From Diaporthe sp. PMI_573 (taxonomy: Eukaryota; Ascomycota; Sordariomycetes; Diaporthales; Diaporthaceae), in NCBI GenBank assembly GCA_021399435.1, contig JAJTUP010000014.1, positions 124,001-188,000 of the forward strand: a stretch of DNA of 64,000 nt. Direction: 5' to 3'. Position 1 is the first letter of the stretch, and each line of letters opens with the position of its first letter. Positions 23,101-34,726 of the stretch are shown here, piece by piece. The translations under genes and the position numbers were made by a program. Under the pieces are notes generated by a model. It did not search any database and was not told the origin of the DNA. It saw nothing but the letters and a program-made list of their open reading frames with translations.

Positions 23101-26100
23101 CTGCTTGAGTGGGGTCTTCCGAGTTGCCTGGACGTCATCGAGCCCGACCAAAACAGAGCACATCAGCCCCAGGACCCGATGATTCTTCAAGCACTCCAGA
23201 CGGGTGTCTTCGTGCTTGAGGTCGCATTGGCACAAGTCCTGATTGATGTAGGCATCCGACCTGTGACTGTCTCAGGACACAGTCTGGGTGAATATGCGGC
23301 ACTTGTTACTGCCGGTGTTTTGGACTTTGAGAGCGGTCTTTGGCTCGTGGCACAACGAGCGCGCCTTATCATCGGCTCCTGCAAACTTTGGGAAACATCA
23401 ATGCTCGCTGTAGACATGAGTGCTGCCCAGGTTCAGAAAGAGTTTCTCTGCCGGAATGAATTTGCGGGCCTGAGCGTAGCCTGCGAGAACTCACCAGGTG
23501 ATTGCGTCGTTGGCGGAGACAAGCAGAAACTTTTTGGTCTCAAGGAGCATATCTCGAAGGATGGCAGGAGATCTAAAATGCTCAATGTGCCGCTCGCTTA
23601 CCATACTGCCGCCTTGACCAAGGTCGCAGAGGACTTCGGGCATATAGCTTCACAGGTGCGCCTCACGGCGCCGTCGATCCCGATTACAAGCAACGTGCTT
23701 GGCAAGGTTGTTCAACCAGGGGAGCAAGCTTTCACGCCTGAATACTTCTCGAAACATTGTTGTAGGACAGTTGCTTTCGATAGTGGGATTGAGGCCATTT
23801 TGAGGCAGCAAAACACAATGTTCCACGGACGTTGGATCGAGATCGGACCACATCCAGTTCTACTTCCGATGGTGAGTCCTTGGTCTCTGGCGTTCTAAAG
23901 CCGTTCGACCTACTAATGATTGCTTCAGGTTACATCTCGACTATCAAATGGCACGTCGGAAAAGCTACCAACTTTGAGAAAAGGACAAGACCCTTCTCAG
24001 ACATTGTCCGACATTTTCTGTGCAGTCTACCGGGATAATTCGGACATTCAGTGGCGAGCAGTTTTTGAGGATCTGCCCTTGACACCGAAGATGACCGACT
24101 TACCCAGCATCCCAATGCTTCCGAAGAAGTATCACAACCCAGCTTCCCGGGAACTGTCATCAAGCCTCCAAGATAATCATCCAGTCAGATCTGCAGGCAC
24201 TCAATACGATCTCCTTGACAAGTACGTGGAGCCGACTGGCGATGCGACGGCGGAGTTCCACACCCCCATCCAGAACCTGGAGGACTTGATCAAGGGACAT
24301 GTTGTTTGTGGCAAGCCGCTATGTCCAGCTTCTGTTTACACAGAGATGGTACTGGCGGCAATATCGCATGACGAGGGAGCGGACGCAGAGGGCGAGATTT
24401 TTAAATTGTCCCACATGTCTTTCACAAGGCCACTACTCTGGAGCGAAGACTCTGCAAAGGCAATCAGAATCACCATTCACCGGGGAGACAACACAGACAA
24501 CAGCCGAACTTTTCGAATCTCGAGCTTCGGCAACGCCGGCAAGCTTTCCGAGCCTAAGCTCCACTGTTTTGGGAGTATCAAGCGCCAATCGATGCTGAAA
24601 TCCTGTGGTAAACTGAAACGAACAGAGCGGGTACTGGCCCGTCGGAAAGCCAACTTCGAACTGGGAGGTCACCAGATGTTTTCCACGGCCACCATGTACA
24701 AGAAAATCTTCAGCAGGGTAGTCGAGTACAGCCCACGATACTGGGCTGTCCGCAGACTCTACGTCGACGACGATGCTGAGGAGGCCTTTGCAAGTTGCGA
24801 ACTTCCCGCTACGACCACACGACATAACTACGCTGGCCATCCCATTCTTATTGATACGATGCTACATGTTGCAGGCTTCGCGGCCAATCTGAACGTCGAT
24901 GCTGACAAGGTCTGCATCTGTCACCAGATCTCATCAACGAGCATGCTTAGGAAGACGTTCCGCTCAAGACACGCATTCGACGTGCACTGCAGCAATTACT
25001 TGGTTCCTCCGGCGGCAGAAAGTATATTTGCCGACGTACACGCTGTTGACAGTGAGGGAGTCATTGCAGTCATGAAAGGAGTGGAGTTCAAACGCTCCAA
25101 GCTCTCCAAGATCCAAGCTGGATTCGATACCCTTGCCGAAGACTTTCCAAAGGCGAGCGAAAAGGCACATCACATCAGACAAGACGATCAGCGAACAATG
25201 GAGGAGCCGAGGTCCGTGGCAACGAAACTTGCACTCCCTGTTGACGACTATGAAGGGAGTACTGCTGCAGAGAGTCTGGTAACAAGCCCGGTCAACGTGG
25301 TAGATATTCTCTCTGAGACGACAGGGGTAAAGGCCGAGACTTTGACGCCGAGGACCAGGCTTGCTGCTCTCGGCGTTGACTCCCTGATGATTTTGGAGCT
25401 CGAAAAGAAGCTCGAGTATTTGCTAGGCCACTCTCCTGGTGTATCTGAATTATCGATGTGCGAGTCTGTTGGCGACGTCGAGGCTCTCGTCAATGTTGCT
25501 TCTTCTGCTGATGGATCAAGATCTACAGGGAGAAGCTCTTCCGATGGTGAGCCAAATCTCACCTAGGCCGAGATAAATTTAACTGAAGTTTCAGGACCAC
25601 AGCTACGGACAAAAGGATCTCGAACAGCAAGCAAGAAACAGCGAACCAAGTGGATGATAAACAGGACAGGAACGAGCCGACAGTATCGAACGATATGATG
25701 GGGTTGCTTCGCAGCTGCTTCAGGCTGGAAGATCAGCCCATGCGAGTCCGAAATGGATCAGAATCCCCGGAGTCGGCTCCAATTTACCAGGTACATCCAG
25801 GTGCCGGAATGTGTTTTGAGTACTATCGCATCGGGCCGCTAGACCGTGCTGTACATGCAATCCAGGATCCTCGCATGTTTGCGGATGCCAAGGACGACTG
25901 GTCTTGCATTGAAGATATGGCAGAACACTACGCTACCATTGTCCTCACAAGCCTACCGAGTCCTCCCAGTAGCGGAATCATCCTCGGCGGCTATTCCTTC
26001 GGAGGCGTCGTTGCGTTCGAGATGGCTCGCCGGCTGTCCGAGCGCGGTGACTGCGCGGTGCGAGGCGTAGTCCTGGTCGACTCGCCTCCGCCTCTGAATC

Positions 26101-26525
26101 ACATTCCACTCGCTCGAGATACTATCCAAGTCGCCATGGCGGTCAAGCACACCCACGCGGCCAAGAAGCAGCCAAGTGAGGCTGCAAGGTTTCACGAAGC
26201 AATCGGTGCGCTGGCGATCAGAAACAACTTGCGGCGGGCCGCGCTGCTTGGGCAGTACCGACCAAGGCGCGAGGGGGTGATGCCTCGGGTGGTACTTCTG
26301 AGATCGTCAGAGGGCTTCAGGGCCGTGGGTCATGCCTTGCCGGAGAACAAGTGGTTGCATGACAGGAGGGACGTGAAGACCAGCAGTGACGCCTGGGAGC
26401 AGCTGGTCGGGGCCAAGATTAAAGTTATCGACATACCTGGGGATCACTTTACGCCGTTTGAGCCGGGGAACATTGCTGAGACATCTCAAGCCATTCACCA
26501 GGCATGTGAGATGCTGGACGAGTAG
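20185..26525 (+). CDS. Non-reducing polyketide synthase, SAT-KS-AT-PT-ACP-TE
   Basis: An iterative type I synthase in the cytosol that builds and cyclises an unreduced polyketide into an aromatic phenol. Five exons (20185-20769, 20828-21463, 21517-23871, 23929-25546, 25603-26525) give 2,038 aa. Domains and key residues, counted from this model: SAT with GFCAG, Cys about 120; KS with DTACSSS Cys 548, His 683 (EAHGTGT) and His 723 (NIGH); AT with GHSLGEY Ser 996; product template with His 1316 and Asp 1501; one ACP with LGVDSLM Ser 1677; thioesterase with GYSFGG Ser 1863, Asp 1891 and His 2013. No methyltransferase or reductive domain is seen. All catalytic residues are intact. The fourth intron joins ACP and TE; without it the TE would look like a separate gene. 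Single ACP plus TE is the layout of resorcylate-type synthases that take a starter from a highly reducing PKS, although simple acetyl-primed products are equally possible. It is the core gene of the cluster. Confidence 0.95.
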
Positions 26526-26706
26526 CGAAACGAAGGGGTCAAAATGTGTGCATTCTGTTCTCTCTGAAGATCTGTCTAGGCTTTGATTTGAGAATAATGG
26601 TTGATCTGGTGCGTATCTTATTTACAAGAAGTATCTTTGAGACGAGCAACGCCAACACTCATAGCGTTGACACCTGTGAAAGACAAGCACTGGAGGGACA
26701 TGTGTT

Positions 26707-28371
26707 TCAAGCAAGCTGCGCCCCATCACACAAGGCCTCCATGTCAGCAACGCTCACATCCCCGGCTGCAACTCCAGCACCAAACTCCCTCACGTTAGAG
26801 CCGCCCAGCTCCGAATAGACCTCCCAGTTCTGGCTCGGCAGCCCACCGGTCGGGTCAGCCGCAAAAGCCACGTACGCGTCCTGAAAAGCCCGGCTTGTCG
26901 CTTCCTCCAGCTCCGAGCTTGCGCCCCGGAAGTTCCCGTGCGTGCCCATAAGCATCGGCAGCTCGGCTGAGTGGTATGCGCCGAGCCATGGCTGTGGCGA
27001 GATGTTGGTGAAGTTGCTAGGACGTGTTAATCATCTGCTACGAATCGCAAAAGGATGCGCTCTAAGGCATTGTACAAGAATGTTGCTCACCCTGCGTAGA
27101 GGTAACGGAACGTCGTCAAGCCTGTTTGCTGACGGAGGCGGGTGGTTTGGGTAGCTGGACAAAAGAAGGTGGCCAAGCCGGCTTGGAAGGCAAGAGTCTG
27201 GTTGGGCCCGCTTGGGTTGTATGGGGCAAAGGGAACACCGTCCTCGGTGTTCGTACCAACAATGGCTGGCTTTTGTCGTGGTCAGTATGGTTCAAGTCCA
27301 AAGTTTGGGAGGTTGGACACATACAATTTGTGCTTGCTTGTTGTCCAGTGCACGCTGGGTGTAATTCGAAAAGACAACTTTCTCATCCGGAACCGGGTTG
27401 AAGCCTAGGCTGGGTGATCCACCACCTTCTGCATAAGACGCCAAAAAGTCCTTGATTTTGATGGCATCAACACCGCGCATGCACTCTAGTTCCTTCGCAG
27501 GATCTCCCCTCAAGCCATCACATCCCACATTTTCGGCGACAAAGGTAAAGTTGGAATGGGGGGTATCCGCTGAGGTCAGTCCAGACTCGGCTGTGGCAGA
27601 GTCCATGATAAACCCTCCAACGACGGGATCATCAGGGTACGCGAAGTTGTACATATCGACCGATATTGACCCAGCACTCTGGCCCCATAGCAACATGCGC
27701 GAAGAGTCTCCTCCAAAGGCGGCAATGTTCTTTTGGCACCACTGTACAACGGCGCGCTGATCCAGCAAACCCAGATTTTGGTCATCCAGCCCGGCGGCGT
27801 TGGGGAACCCAAAGATATTCAACCGATAGTTGAAAGAAACCACGATATGGTCTTGAGTTCGATTGACCCATTGCGCGGGAATCTGGTACGGGACATCTTG
27901 GCCTCCAGTCTGAAACCCACCGCCGTACACATAAATAAGGACCGGGAGACCAGATTGTGCACTAGCAGGTGCCCACACGCTTGCTGTTAGACAGTCCTCG
28001 CTGATCGCGCCCGTCCGATTGAGGCCTTGCAGATTGAACTCCAGGACGTCTCTGTTGTATACCGAGGGACTCGAGGTGGAAAGAGACTGCATGCAACTTG
28101 GTGGAAGCTCGACGGCGCTGATCTGAGCATCTGGGTCGTCAAGCAACTCAGGGGGAGCCCAACGGCGGTCTCCCACCGGCGGCTTTGCGTATGGGATGCC
28201 CAGGAACTGACGGACATTAGGTAGTGACGCGTCAATTTTCCCCTGGACTAGGCCAGAACTTGTGGACACTTGCAGCACATCCTCAGAGCCTTGCCGTCGC
28301 CACGCGTGGTGCCCTGGGGAGAAGGCAAGAACAATTTGGCAGAGGAGGGTCAGACTGGCGAAGGACTTCAT
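26707..28371 (-). CDS. Secreted type-B carboxylesterase / cholinesterase-like hydrolase
   Basis: It hydrolyses carboxylic esters, probably outside the cell. Three exons (28371-27325, 27269-27091, 27016-26707) give 511 aa, close to the family's usual 500-560. The signal peptide is MKSFASLTLLCQIVLAFS. Visible landmarks are the oxyanion-hole GGGF, the SEDCL motif, the nucleophile elbow WGQSAGS, a Glu in NTEDG and a His in YHSAEL, so Ser-Glu-His looks complete. It converges on the NR-PKS with 181 bases between stops. In viriditoxin biosynthesis a related but non-catalytic hydrolase-like protein steers laccase coupling; here the triad is retained, so real ester or lactone hydrolysis is the simpler reading. 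The substrate is unknown. Confidence 0.9.
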
Positions 28372-29861
28372 GTTGCGCCGTTACCTTGTTGTTGAACTGG
28401 GAGCAAGGGGAATCCCCAGCTTCGGATGCCCTCGCAGACTTGTTAAGTAGCGGCGTCCTGTCTCGGCACTACTGCGGTGGTTGAATTGGTGCTTTCCCTC
28501 GGCAGACGACTCGGTGATCCTTACCCCACAGCGCCCAGTGCCCACTAGCCATCACAGGGAGACGGTGGATCATAGAGACCGGGTGGACTACTCACTCTTG
28601 TCCGTGTTCGGGTTATGGTCCGCCGGAAACCGAGCATAAATCCTCTCCCCTGTCTATATGAACCGCTGCCTCCTTAAGGCACGGGTAACTATCGGCCCTA
28701 TCCCAAGATGGCCTCCAATGCCGGGCATTCTTTTGAGCGGACATGACACGAAAACATACTGGAAAACACACGCGACGCATCAGTTACGCCAGTCCATTCG
28801 AGTGGACAATGAAATCGCGTGCCGAATCATGCAAGCCATGGCGCGTGTACGGTAGGCCAAGTCTTGGCAAAGAGGCCCCCCGCTGCAAGATGGGATGAAC
28901 GGACCCGCCGCTGCGGTTCAGCAGGAAACTTTAACCTCGGCGCAGGTCATTTTGTGCTCTGTGGTGCTCGAGGGTCCATACTTACCACTTCACTGCTATA
29001 CAAGGGAACGCACGCCAGTCGTATTGATGTCATGGACTTGCTAGATTCAAGGCGGGCAAAAAGTCCAATCCTGCCAAATGTAGCAGAGGACCAACCTTCA
29101 TCCATAACTACCGGAGCAGGGTGGAATGACGTAAATCAACGAGTAAGTCGGTACCCCATAGTGGAACCACCCTCGGCCATGGACAGCCCGGGTTCTATGC
29201 TCTGCGGTCCGCTCCACGGGCTCACTCCGCATTATGCTTATATTTTCGTGGTTCTTATTTCGCTGGTTGCATTGTAGCACTGTCTAGGTTATTCTTCTGT
29301 TTGTTGCTTGCGGAACAGCCTTCTGTTGAGCGTGTACGTCGGTTTCCGCCGTCTTGTATGTATGCGGCAGTAAACTAAACGCCCAGGCCTATAGGAGAAA
29401 GGGCCGAGATATATCCGGTGGTATGTTACTGGAGAATGAGGATGACCTTGTCAGCATTGGGTGGGTCGAGATCCAGCTTAGGCTTGATGGGTGTGGAATT
29501 GTTTTCTTAACCTGGGCCTGAGCTACTGCCAGAAATCCGACGGTAAATGGAGCGTAGATGCCGCCAACACAGGCAACGCGGGCAGGAGGATGGCAGGAAG
29601 AGAGACAAAACAAAAGGGGGACAGGATCGTCCCTCCATGCCTCTTGCGGCAACAATTGCAAGCTATGATAGATAGCAAAGAACAATTATTCATTGGCTGG
29701 TGCTTGCAGAACTGCAGTTACAAAGTCTTTTCCACCGACTAGGTACGACAACACCGTCTACGTCCGGTAACATCTTAAAGTCACAAGTCCAGGGCCGGCA
29801 GTTCCCAACGGTGGAAAGAACATCATATCTGCAGCCCAAATTCCGTCCTCCTACACATTCA
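28372..29861. other. Intergenic between carboxylesterase and PKS relic
   Basis: 1.5 kb without a convincing gene. On the minus strand at 29690-29800 a frame contains CDFKMLPDVDG, faintly like the linker that follows the dehydratase in reducing PKSs, so a little more of the lost PKS C-terminus may survive here out of frame. Confidence 0.45.
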
Positions 29862-32800
29862 TCACCCAAGGAGCGGGCGCAGAAAAGCCGGGACTCTCGC
29901 ATTCGGTTCTGGTGGCGGCAGGTCCATGTCAAAGGCCTCATGCACCTCTCCTTCACACCTCATCACCTGCAGGCCCACGAGGGCGGAAGCCACAGCCCCA
30001 GTCTCGTCCTCCAGGTCAACGTCAACGCAAGCAACCTGGTCCTCGAGACTCACGTCCTGGTTGACCGCGTGGGCTGTCCAACTCCCCCCCGACGTCCGCT
30101 CTCCGCTACTCCAGACTCTGAACTCCTCGACCTCCGCAACCTTCAGTCCATCCGTGCTGCTAGACTTTGGATCGGCTCCGCCACCGCATTCGTCGCTGTG
30201 GTGCTTTCTCGATGGAGCAAACGCCAGTGCATGCTGCAGGCAACGGTAGATAGTCAGTGGGTGCAGCTGGTACGGATCGGAATCCTCTGCCGTAATTCTG
30301 TCGAGGGTCGTGGTGCTACGAGCGCAGTTCCCTTTAAGCTTCTCTGGATCCGATCCACCGTTCTGCGCTGTTGATCCATTGCGATATATGTTGGCACTGA
30401 GGACAGCCGTGCCCTCGCAGTGAGTCGTCCAATGACCGTCACGCACAGACTCGATTCCGACCAGATATGTCTGCTCCTTCGCGGCCCGGCTACGAATTGG
30501 CTGGATACAAGTCTGCAGCTCGAGGATCTCGTCTGTCTTGATGGGCGGGAGCGGGCTTTGAAATACAAAGTCACGCAGCGCAAATTCGTGGGGTCTTCGA
30601 GACTCGAATGCCTGTGTGAGTGCCTCGATGGTAAGAGACAAGCATAACGCGGCGGATAGGGTCGCAGTGGGCTGTTCATGTTGGTCAGCTCGTCGCATTC
30701 TTCCCAGTTGAGATGACAGATCTACTCACCCGGGATCCGTATAACCAGGTTACGTTGTCCTGGACAAACGAGTTCTTCCAGATCATTGAACGGGGAGAAA
30801 GGCCGTGGACTCGTCTGCCTAACAACTCGTGGTAAGGGACACCACATAGTCGCTCCTCGCGCAGGGCATGCGACTCAATAATCATAGATCTGCTATGGTC
30901 CCATTGGTACGGAGGAAGATCGACGAGTAGCATGGGCTTCCAATCGACTCCATGAACAGCGTTGGCCTCTTCAAGATCGACAGGATAACCGAGGATATAT
31001 AAAGCACCAGCGGCTACGAGAGTCTCTGAAAAACTCACAGCCTTGCTCCGGCATTCCCAGAGCGCAGTGATCCTCTCGTGTGATGTGTTCATTTGGTCGG
31101 GTAGCCTGCTGGATTGACCAATCTCGACAATGTTGTCGACTTCAATATTCTCAAATGTCTCCGCTAAAGAGCGTTCATATCCGTTGGTCTCCTTTGGCAT
31201 AGATCCTCTAGTGGTGCTCCGAGACAACAGAATATCCAGCGCGTCACCAGGAACCAAGGAGGCTACTGTGGTGCTTGGTCGACGCCATGCGAGATCTTCA
31301 TTGTTCAATTCCCTGATCTTGGCGTGCGAGTCTTGGCCGGTCGCTGCACAGTCGAGTAGTAGGAGTACTTCAGGGGCTGACAGATGCCCACTAGAATATG
31401 CCGCCAGAAATTCGCCTCCATGATGAGCGAATGATGCTGTTGGGTGGACATTCCACTTTGCAAGTACATCAACGAGCGCTATCTGCATGGCGGCGCCCAC
31501 AAGGCACGGCATCCGGTCTTTGCCGGCGGTAGTAGTGGCCATTTCAGACTTTTGAATGCGCGCTTCTAAGCCAACCTCTCGGCCGAGCCGCGCGAGTATC
31601 TCATCAAGCCTCCTGATTATCCGCAGAAATGTTGGAGAATATTTCAGCCACTCGGAGACGTCAGAACTCAACATGGTCCTTGGGTCGACAAACATGAAGG
31701 CTACGGCCGGTTGCCTGCCGTCTTTAGGGGCTGTTCCAAATGTCATTGAGGACGGGGCCCATTTCTCAGGCTTTGAATGCCCTGACAAAACGGCGAATGC
31801 TCGTTCTTTGAACCTGGTGCGTCGCATGTTGAGTGTGTACGCCAAGTCGGCCAGAAAATATTTATCGACTAGGCCCTGATGTTTCACGATGCTCTTGAGT
31901 AGTGCGTTGCGGGTATGGGCCGAATAGGTTACAAGAAAAGGCCTCGTGGACGAGTGGTCATAGTCCGTGTGACCCCGGGCCTTTCCTTGTTGATAGCTGG
32001 GACAGAGATTATCCAGCGCCTCGACGAGCATATGACCATTCGTGCCAGACCAACCCCATGACGAGAAGGCAACGCGCCGAGTTGCATAATGTTCCGGCCA
32101 CGGTATCGTCTCAGTTTGGACCTTGATGTTGAGTCCATCTGGGTCGACTTTGGAATGGTATTGCTTGAAGTTGGGCAGGCCCGGGATCACTCCCGCTTCG
32201 GTCATCATGGCAGCCTTTATCAATGAAAACACGCCGCTTGCTGCTTCCTGGTGCCCAAAGTTCCCCTTCAGTGACCCCATAAGAACAGGATTTTCTTTGC
32301 TTCTGGTTGCCTTCATCGCGGAGTCGATGCCAATCTACTCTGATACGTCGGCGAAGGGCAATCCGATCCCTTGAGGCTCGACGTAGGCGGTCTCATTGGG
32401 ATCCAGACCTGCCTTCTTGTAAATCTCTCTCACCATATTCTCTATGCTGACCCTGTTGGGGAGAAACATCGGCAGGCCCGGCTGTGAACCATTTGAGTTG
32501 GTATGAGTACACCTGATGACGCCACGAATGGGGTCTCGGTCTCGGATGGCGTCGGAGAGTCTTTTGACATATACGGCCCCGACACCTTCAGCTGGCAGAT
32601 AGCCCTTGGCGCCAGAATCAAAAGGCAGCGGGACGGAATCTGGTGAAAGCACACCATATTTTGCAATGCTGATCGACTGCTCGGCCCTTTGCAGCATATT
32701 AATACCACCGATTATGGCAGCATCACAATCGCCGGCGCGAAGAGCAAGACAGGCAGTATCTGTGGCGAAGAAGACGCTCGTACAGCCCGTGTTGATGGTA

Positions 32801-33408
32801 AAGACCGGGCCCTTGAGGTCGAACCAGAAGGATATTCTAGAGCTCACCAGACCCGGGTCGATGCTCATAGTGGCATGGGCATGGCGGTCGTATTCATGTC
32901 GGCAAGACTTCACTACCGCATCGAGGTTGAAATTCCCAACGTAGACGCCAGTCCTACTGCCAACAACTGCGTCCTTGGTGATACCAGCAGACTCCAGGCA
33001 CTCGTAGACCAACTCGAGCATCCTACGGTGTTGCGGATCGGTTTGCATCGCCTCGTCATCTTCCATTCCAAAGAACTCAGGGTCGAAATGTTCAGGCGCC
33101 GTGTCTATGAAAGTCCCGCCGGGGGAGGTGATACTCGATGGATGCGTGAAGGCGTCAGGATGAAGGTAGGCATCGATGTTGAAGCGACTGTCTGGCACGC
33201 GTGCGGCTGTCTTAAGCTCCCGTTTGAACATGGCATCCCACATAGCAGACGGGGAGTTGACGCCTTCACCCAGGCGGCACGCTTCTCCAATGTCAGCAAG
33301 GGAAAACATTTACCAGTGGCGGAGAAGGAAGACTATACCCATGCCTACGATGGCAATCGGCTCCAGATTACCATCGTAATAGCCGCTGTCCCGCTTGGAC
33401 GGTGACAT
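29862..33408 (-). pseudogene. Catalytically dead KS-AT-DH polyketide synthase relic
   Basis: Exons 33408-33339, 33281-30730 and 30671-29862 form one frame of 1,144 codons, interrupted only by TAG at 32335-32337. The fold-level pattern of a highly reducing PKS is clear: IAIVGMACRLGEG, FDPEFFGMEDDEAMQTDPQH, an active-site region GCTSVFFATDTAC, then KGNFGHQEAASG, an AT and the start of a DH (HELLGRRVHGLSP). Key residues are gone. The KS His motif EAHGTGT reads EPQGIGL. The AT GQGxQ motif reads VDPRT and the nucleophile motif GHSxGE reads AHHGGE. The DH His is missing after WLYGS and the DH Asp position reads Tyr (HPLTIYRCLQ). The AT is also about 80 residues short. No KR, ER or ACP follows. It cannot make a polyketide. 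The loss of every active site in a frame otherwise almost free of stops suggests a period as a non-catalytic protein before, or without, inactivation. Confidence 0.8.
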
Positions 33409-34726
33409 TGTTTCTATCGTAGACTGAATATGAGGTCTCAAAAGGCAACACGAAGCTGAGAGGCCCAGGTGTTACGGCCGAGGAATGAGTGGTTCACGAT
33501 AGTTGAAGAGACCCATGCATTGGCAATGTAGACTCCGCAGGCCATGACCTCTGACCGCAGATACGCTGCTCAACCAGTTCGCTAATAACTGCCGACTCTC
33601 AAGGATTAAACAAGGTTCACAAAGAAACCTGGATAGGTTTCAGCTGTAGCAAGAGCAAGGCAAGGTGCAGGACTTGGCCCGCTCGTGCAGCGCAGTAACC
33701 TGAAAAGGTGCGTCCCCTGTGAGGACTGGGGTATTATCTATAGGCAGGGGACTAGTAACCGATACGCAAACTAGTCATTATATACCGTGTGGCGAGGAGG
33801 TTACAGCTGTGGATTACACCTGGAACCGGGACATCCGCTTTCAGTTCCGATGACATAGCCGCAGTGAACGCACTGTACTGCCCGGAGCATTCTGGACAAT
33901 CCTGACCTTTGGCATGTATATCTTGTGCATTACTGTAGTGGCAGGGTCCCACGAGCCTTTACGGGGTGAGGCAGAAATCGATTTCGAGATTCCCAGAATT
34001 TCTACAGGAGTAGTGATGGCTGAGAAATGGGCTGGCGGTTAACCACCTGCCAAATCCGCCTATACCCTTGATGTTTACTGTGTTGGATGCTATCTGTCGA
34101 GTCAATAGTTGATGTATGCTCATCGTTACTGATTGGCTGTACTTTAGGAATTAAGTTCCAAGTTGTAACGATAGACCAAATTAAGTTTGCAATGACTCAA
34201 AAGCCTTGCGTTATCCCAGGCGGATCGGGGGTTCGAGAGCACTTGAGCTGAACAGATCTGATTGATCCAAAATGTAGGAAGGAGCATGGAGCCCCCTTTC
34301 CACCCACCCCGGGGTGTTTGGCGGACAACAGGAAAGTTCCCCTAGTTGACTGTCATATACCTGGCACATAATGAAATACAAGAAAATAAAGTGCATAAAT
34401 TATTTCTTTTCAAAAGAAAACAAAAAGAAGAGAGAAAGTATTAACCAATATCCTAGCTTATCAACATGTGGCTGGGAGGATATACTATGTTAGTAAATGC
34501 TATCAAAGCCTTTTCTTAACTACCTAGGTATGACCCCTGGTACTTTTATACGAAACCACAGTTCCAAGTAATCAGGGTTGCCCTATGTCATCAAACACCA
34601 AAAGGACTTTACAATACCTCTTCGTGCCACAAAGACCTGTTCTAGCCCACGTTGACAGAGCCATTCATTGCGGCCGGTTTCACAACAGATACTCTTCACA
34701 CCATCGTTTTTCATCGTACCCTTAAC
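33409..34726. other. Divergent intergenic region, PKS relic / FAD enzyme
   Basis: 1.3 kb, AT-rich toward the right (A/T-rich stretch 34380-34500). No gene is seen. It probably holds both promoters. Confidence 0.55.

Noticed and set aside
25650..26525. Separate thioesterase gene starting at a GTG
   Set aside because: The frame joins the PKS through a standard 56-bp intron (25547-25602); TE is the PKS C-terminus.
20185..26525. DHN-melanin type PKS
   Set aside because: Melanin PKSs of this kind usually have two ACP domains; only one ACP is seen here.
34652..34726. Upstream extension of the FAD enzyme
   Set aside because: It starts at TTG; the first ATG is 34727 and gives a normal N-terminus before the GAGPRG motif.
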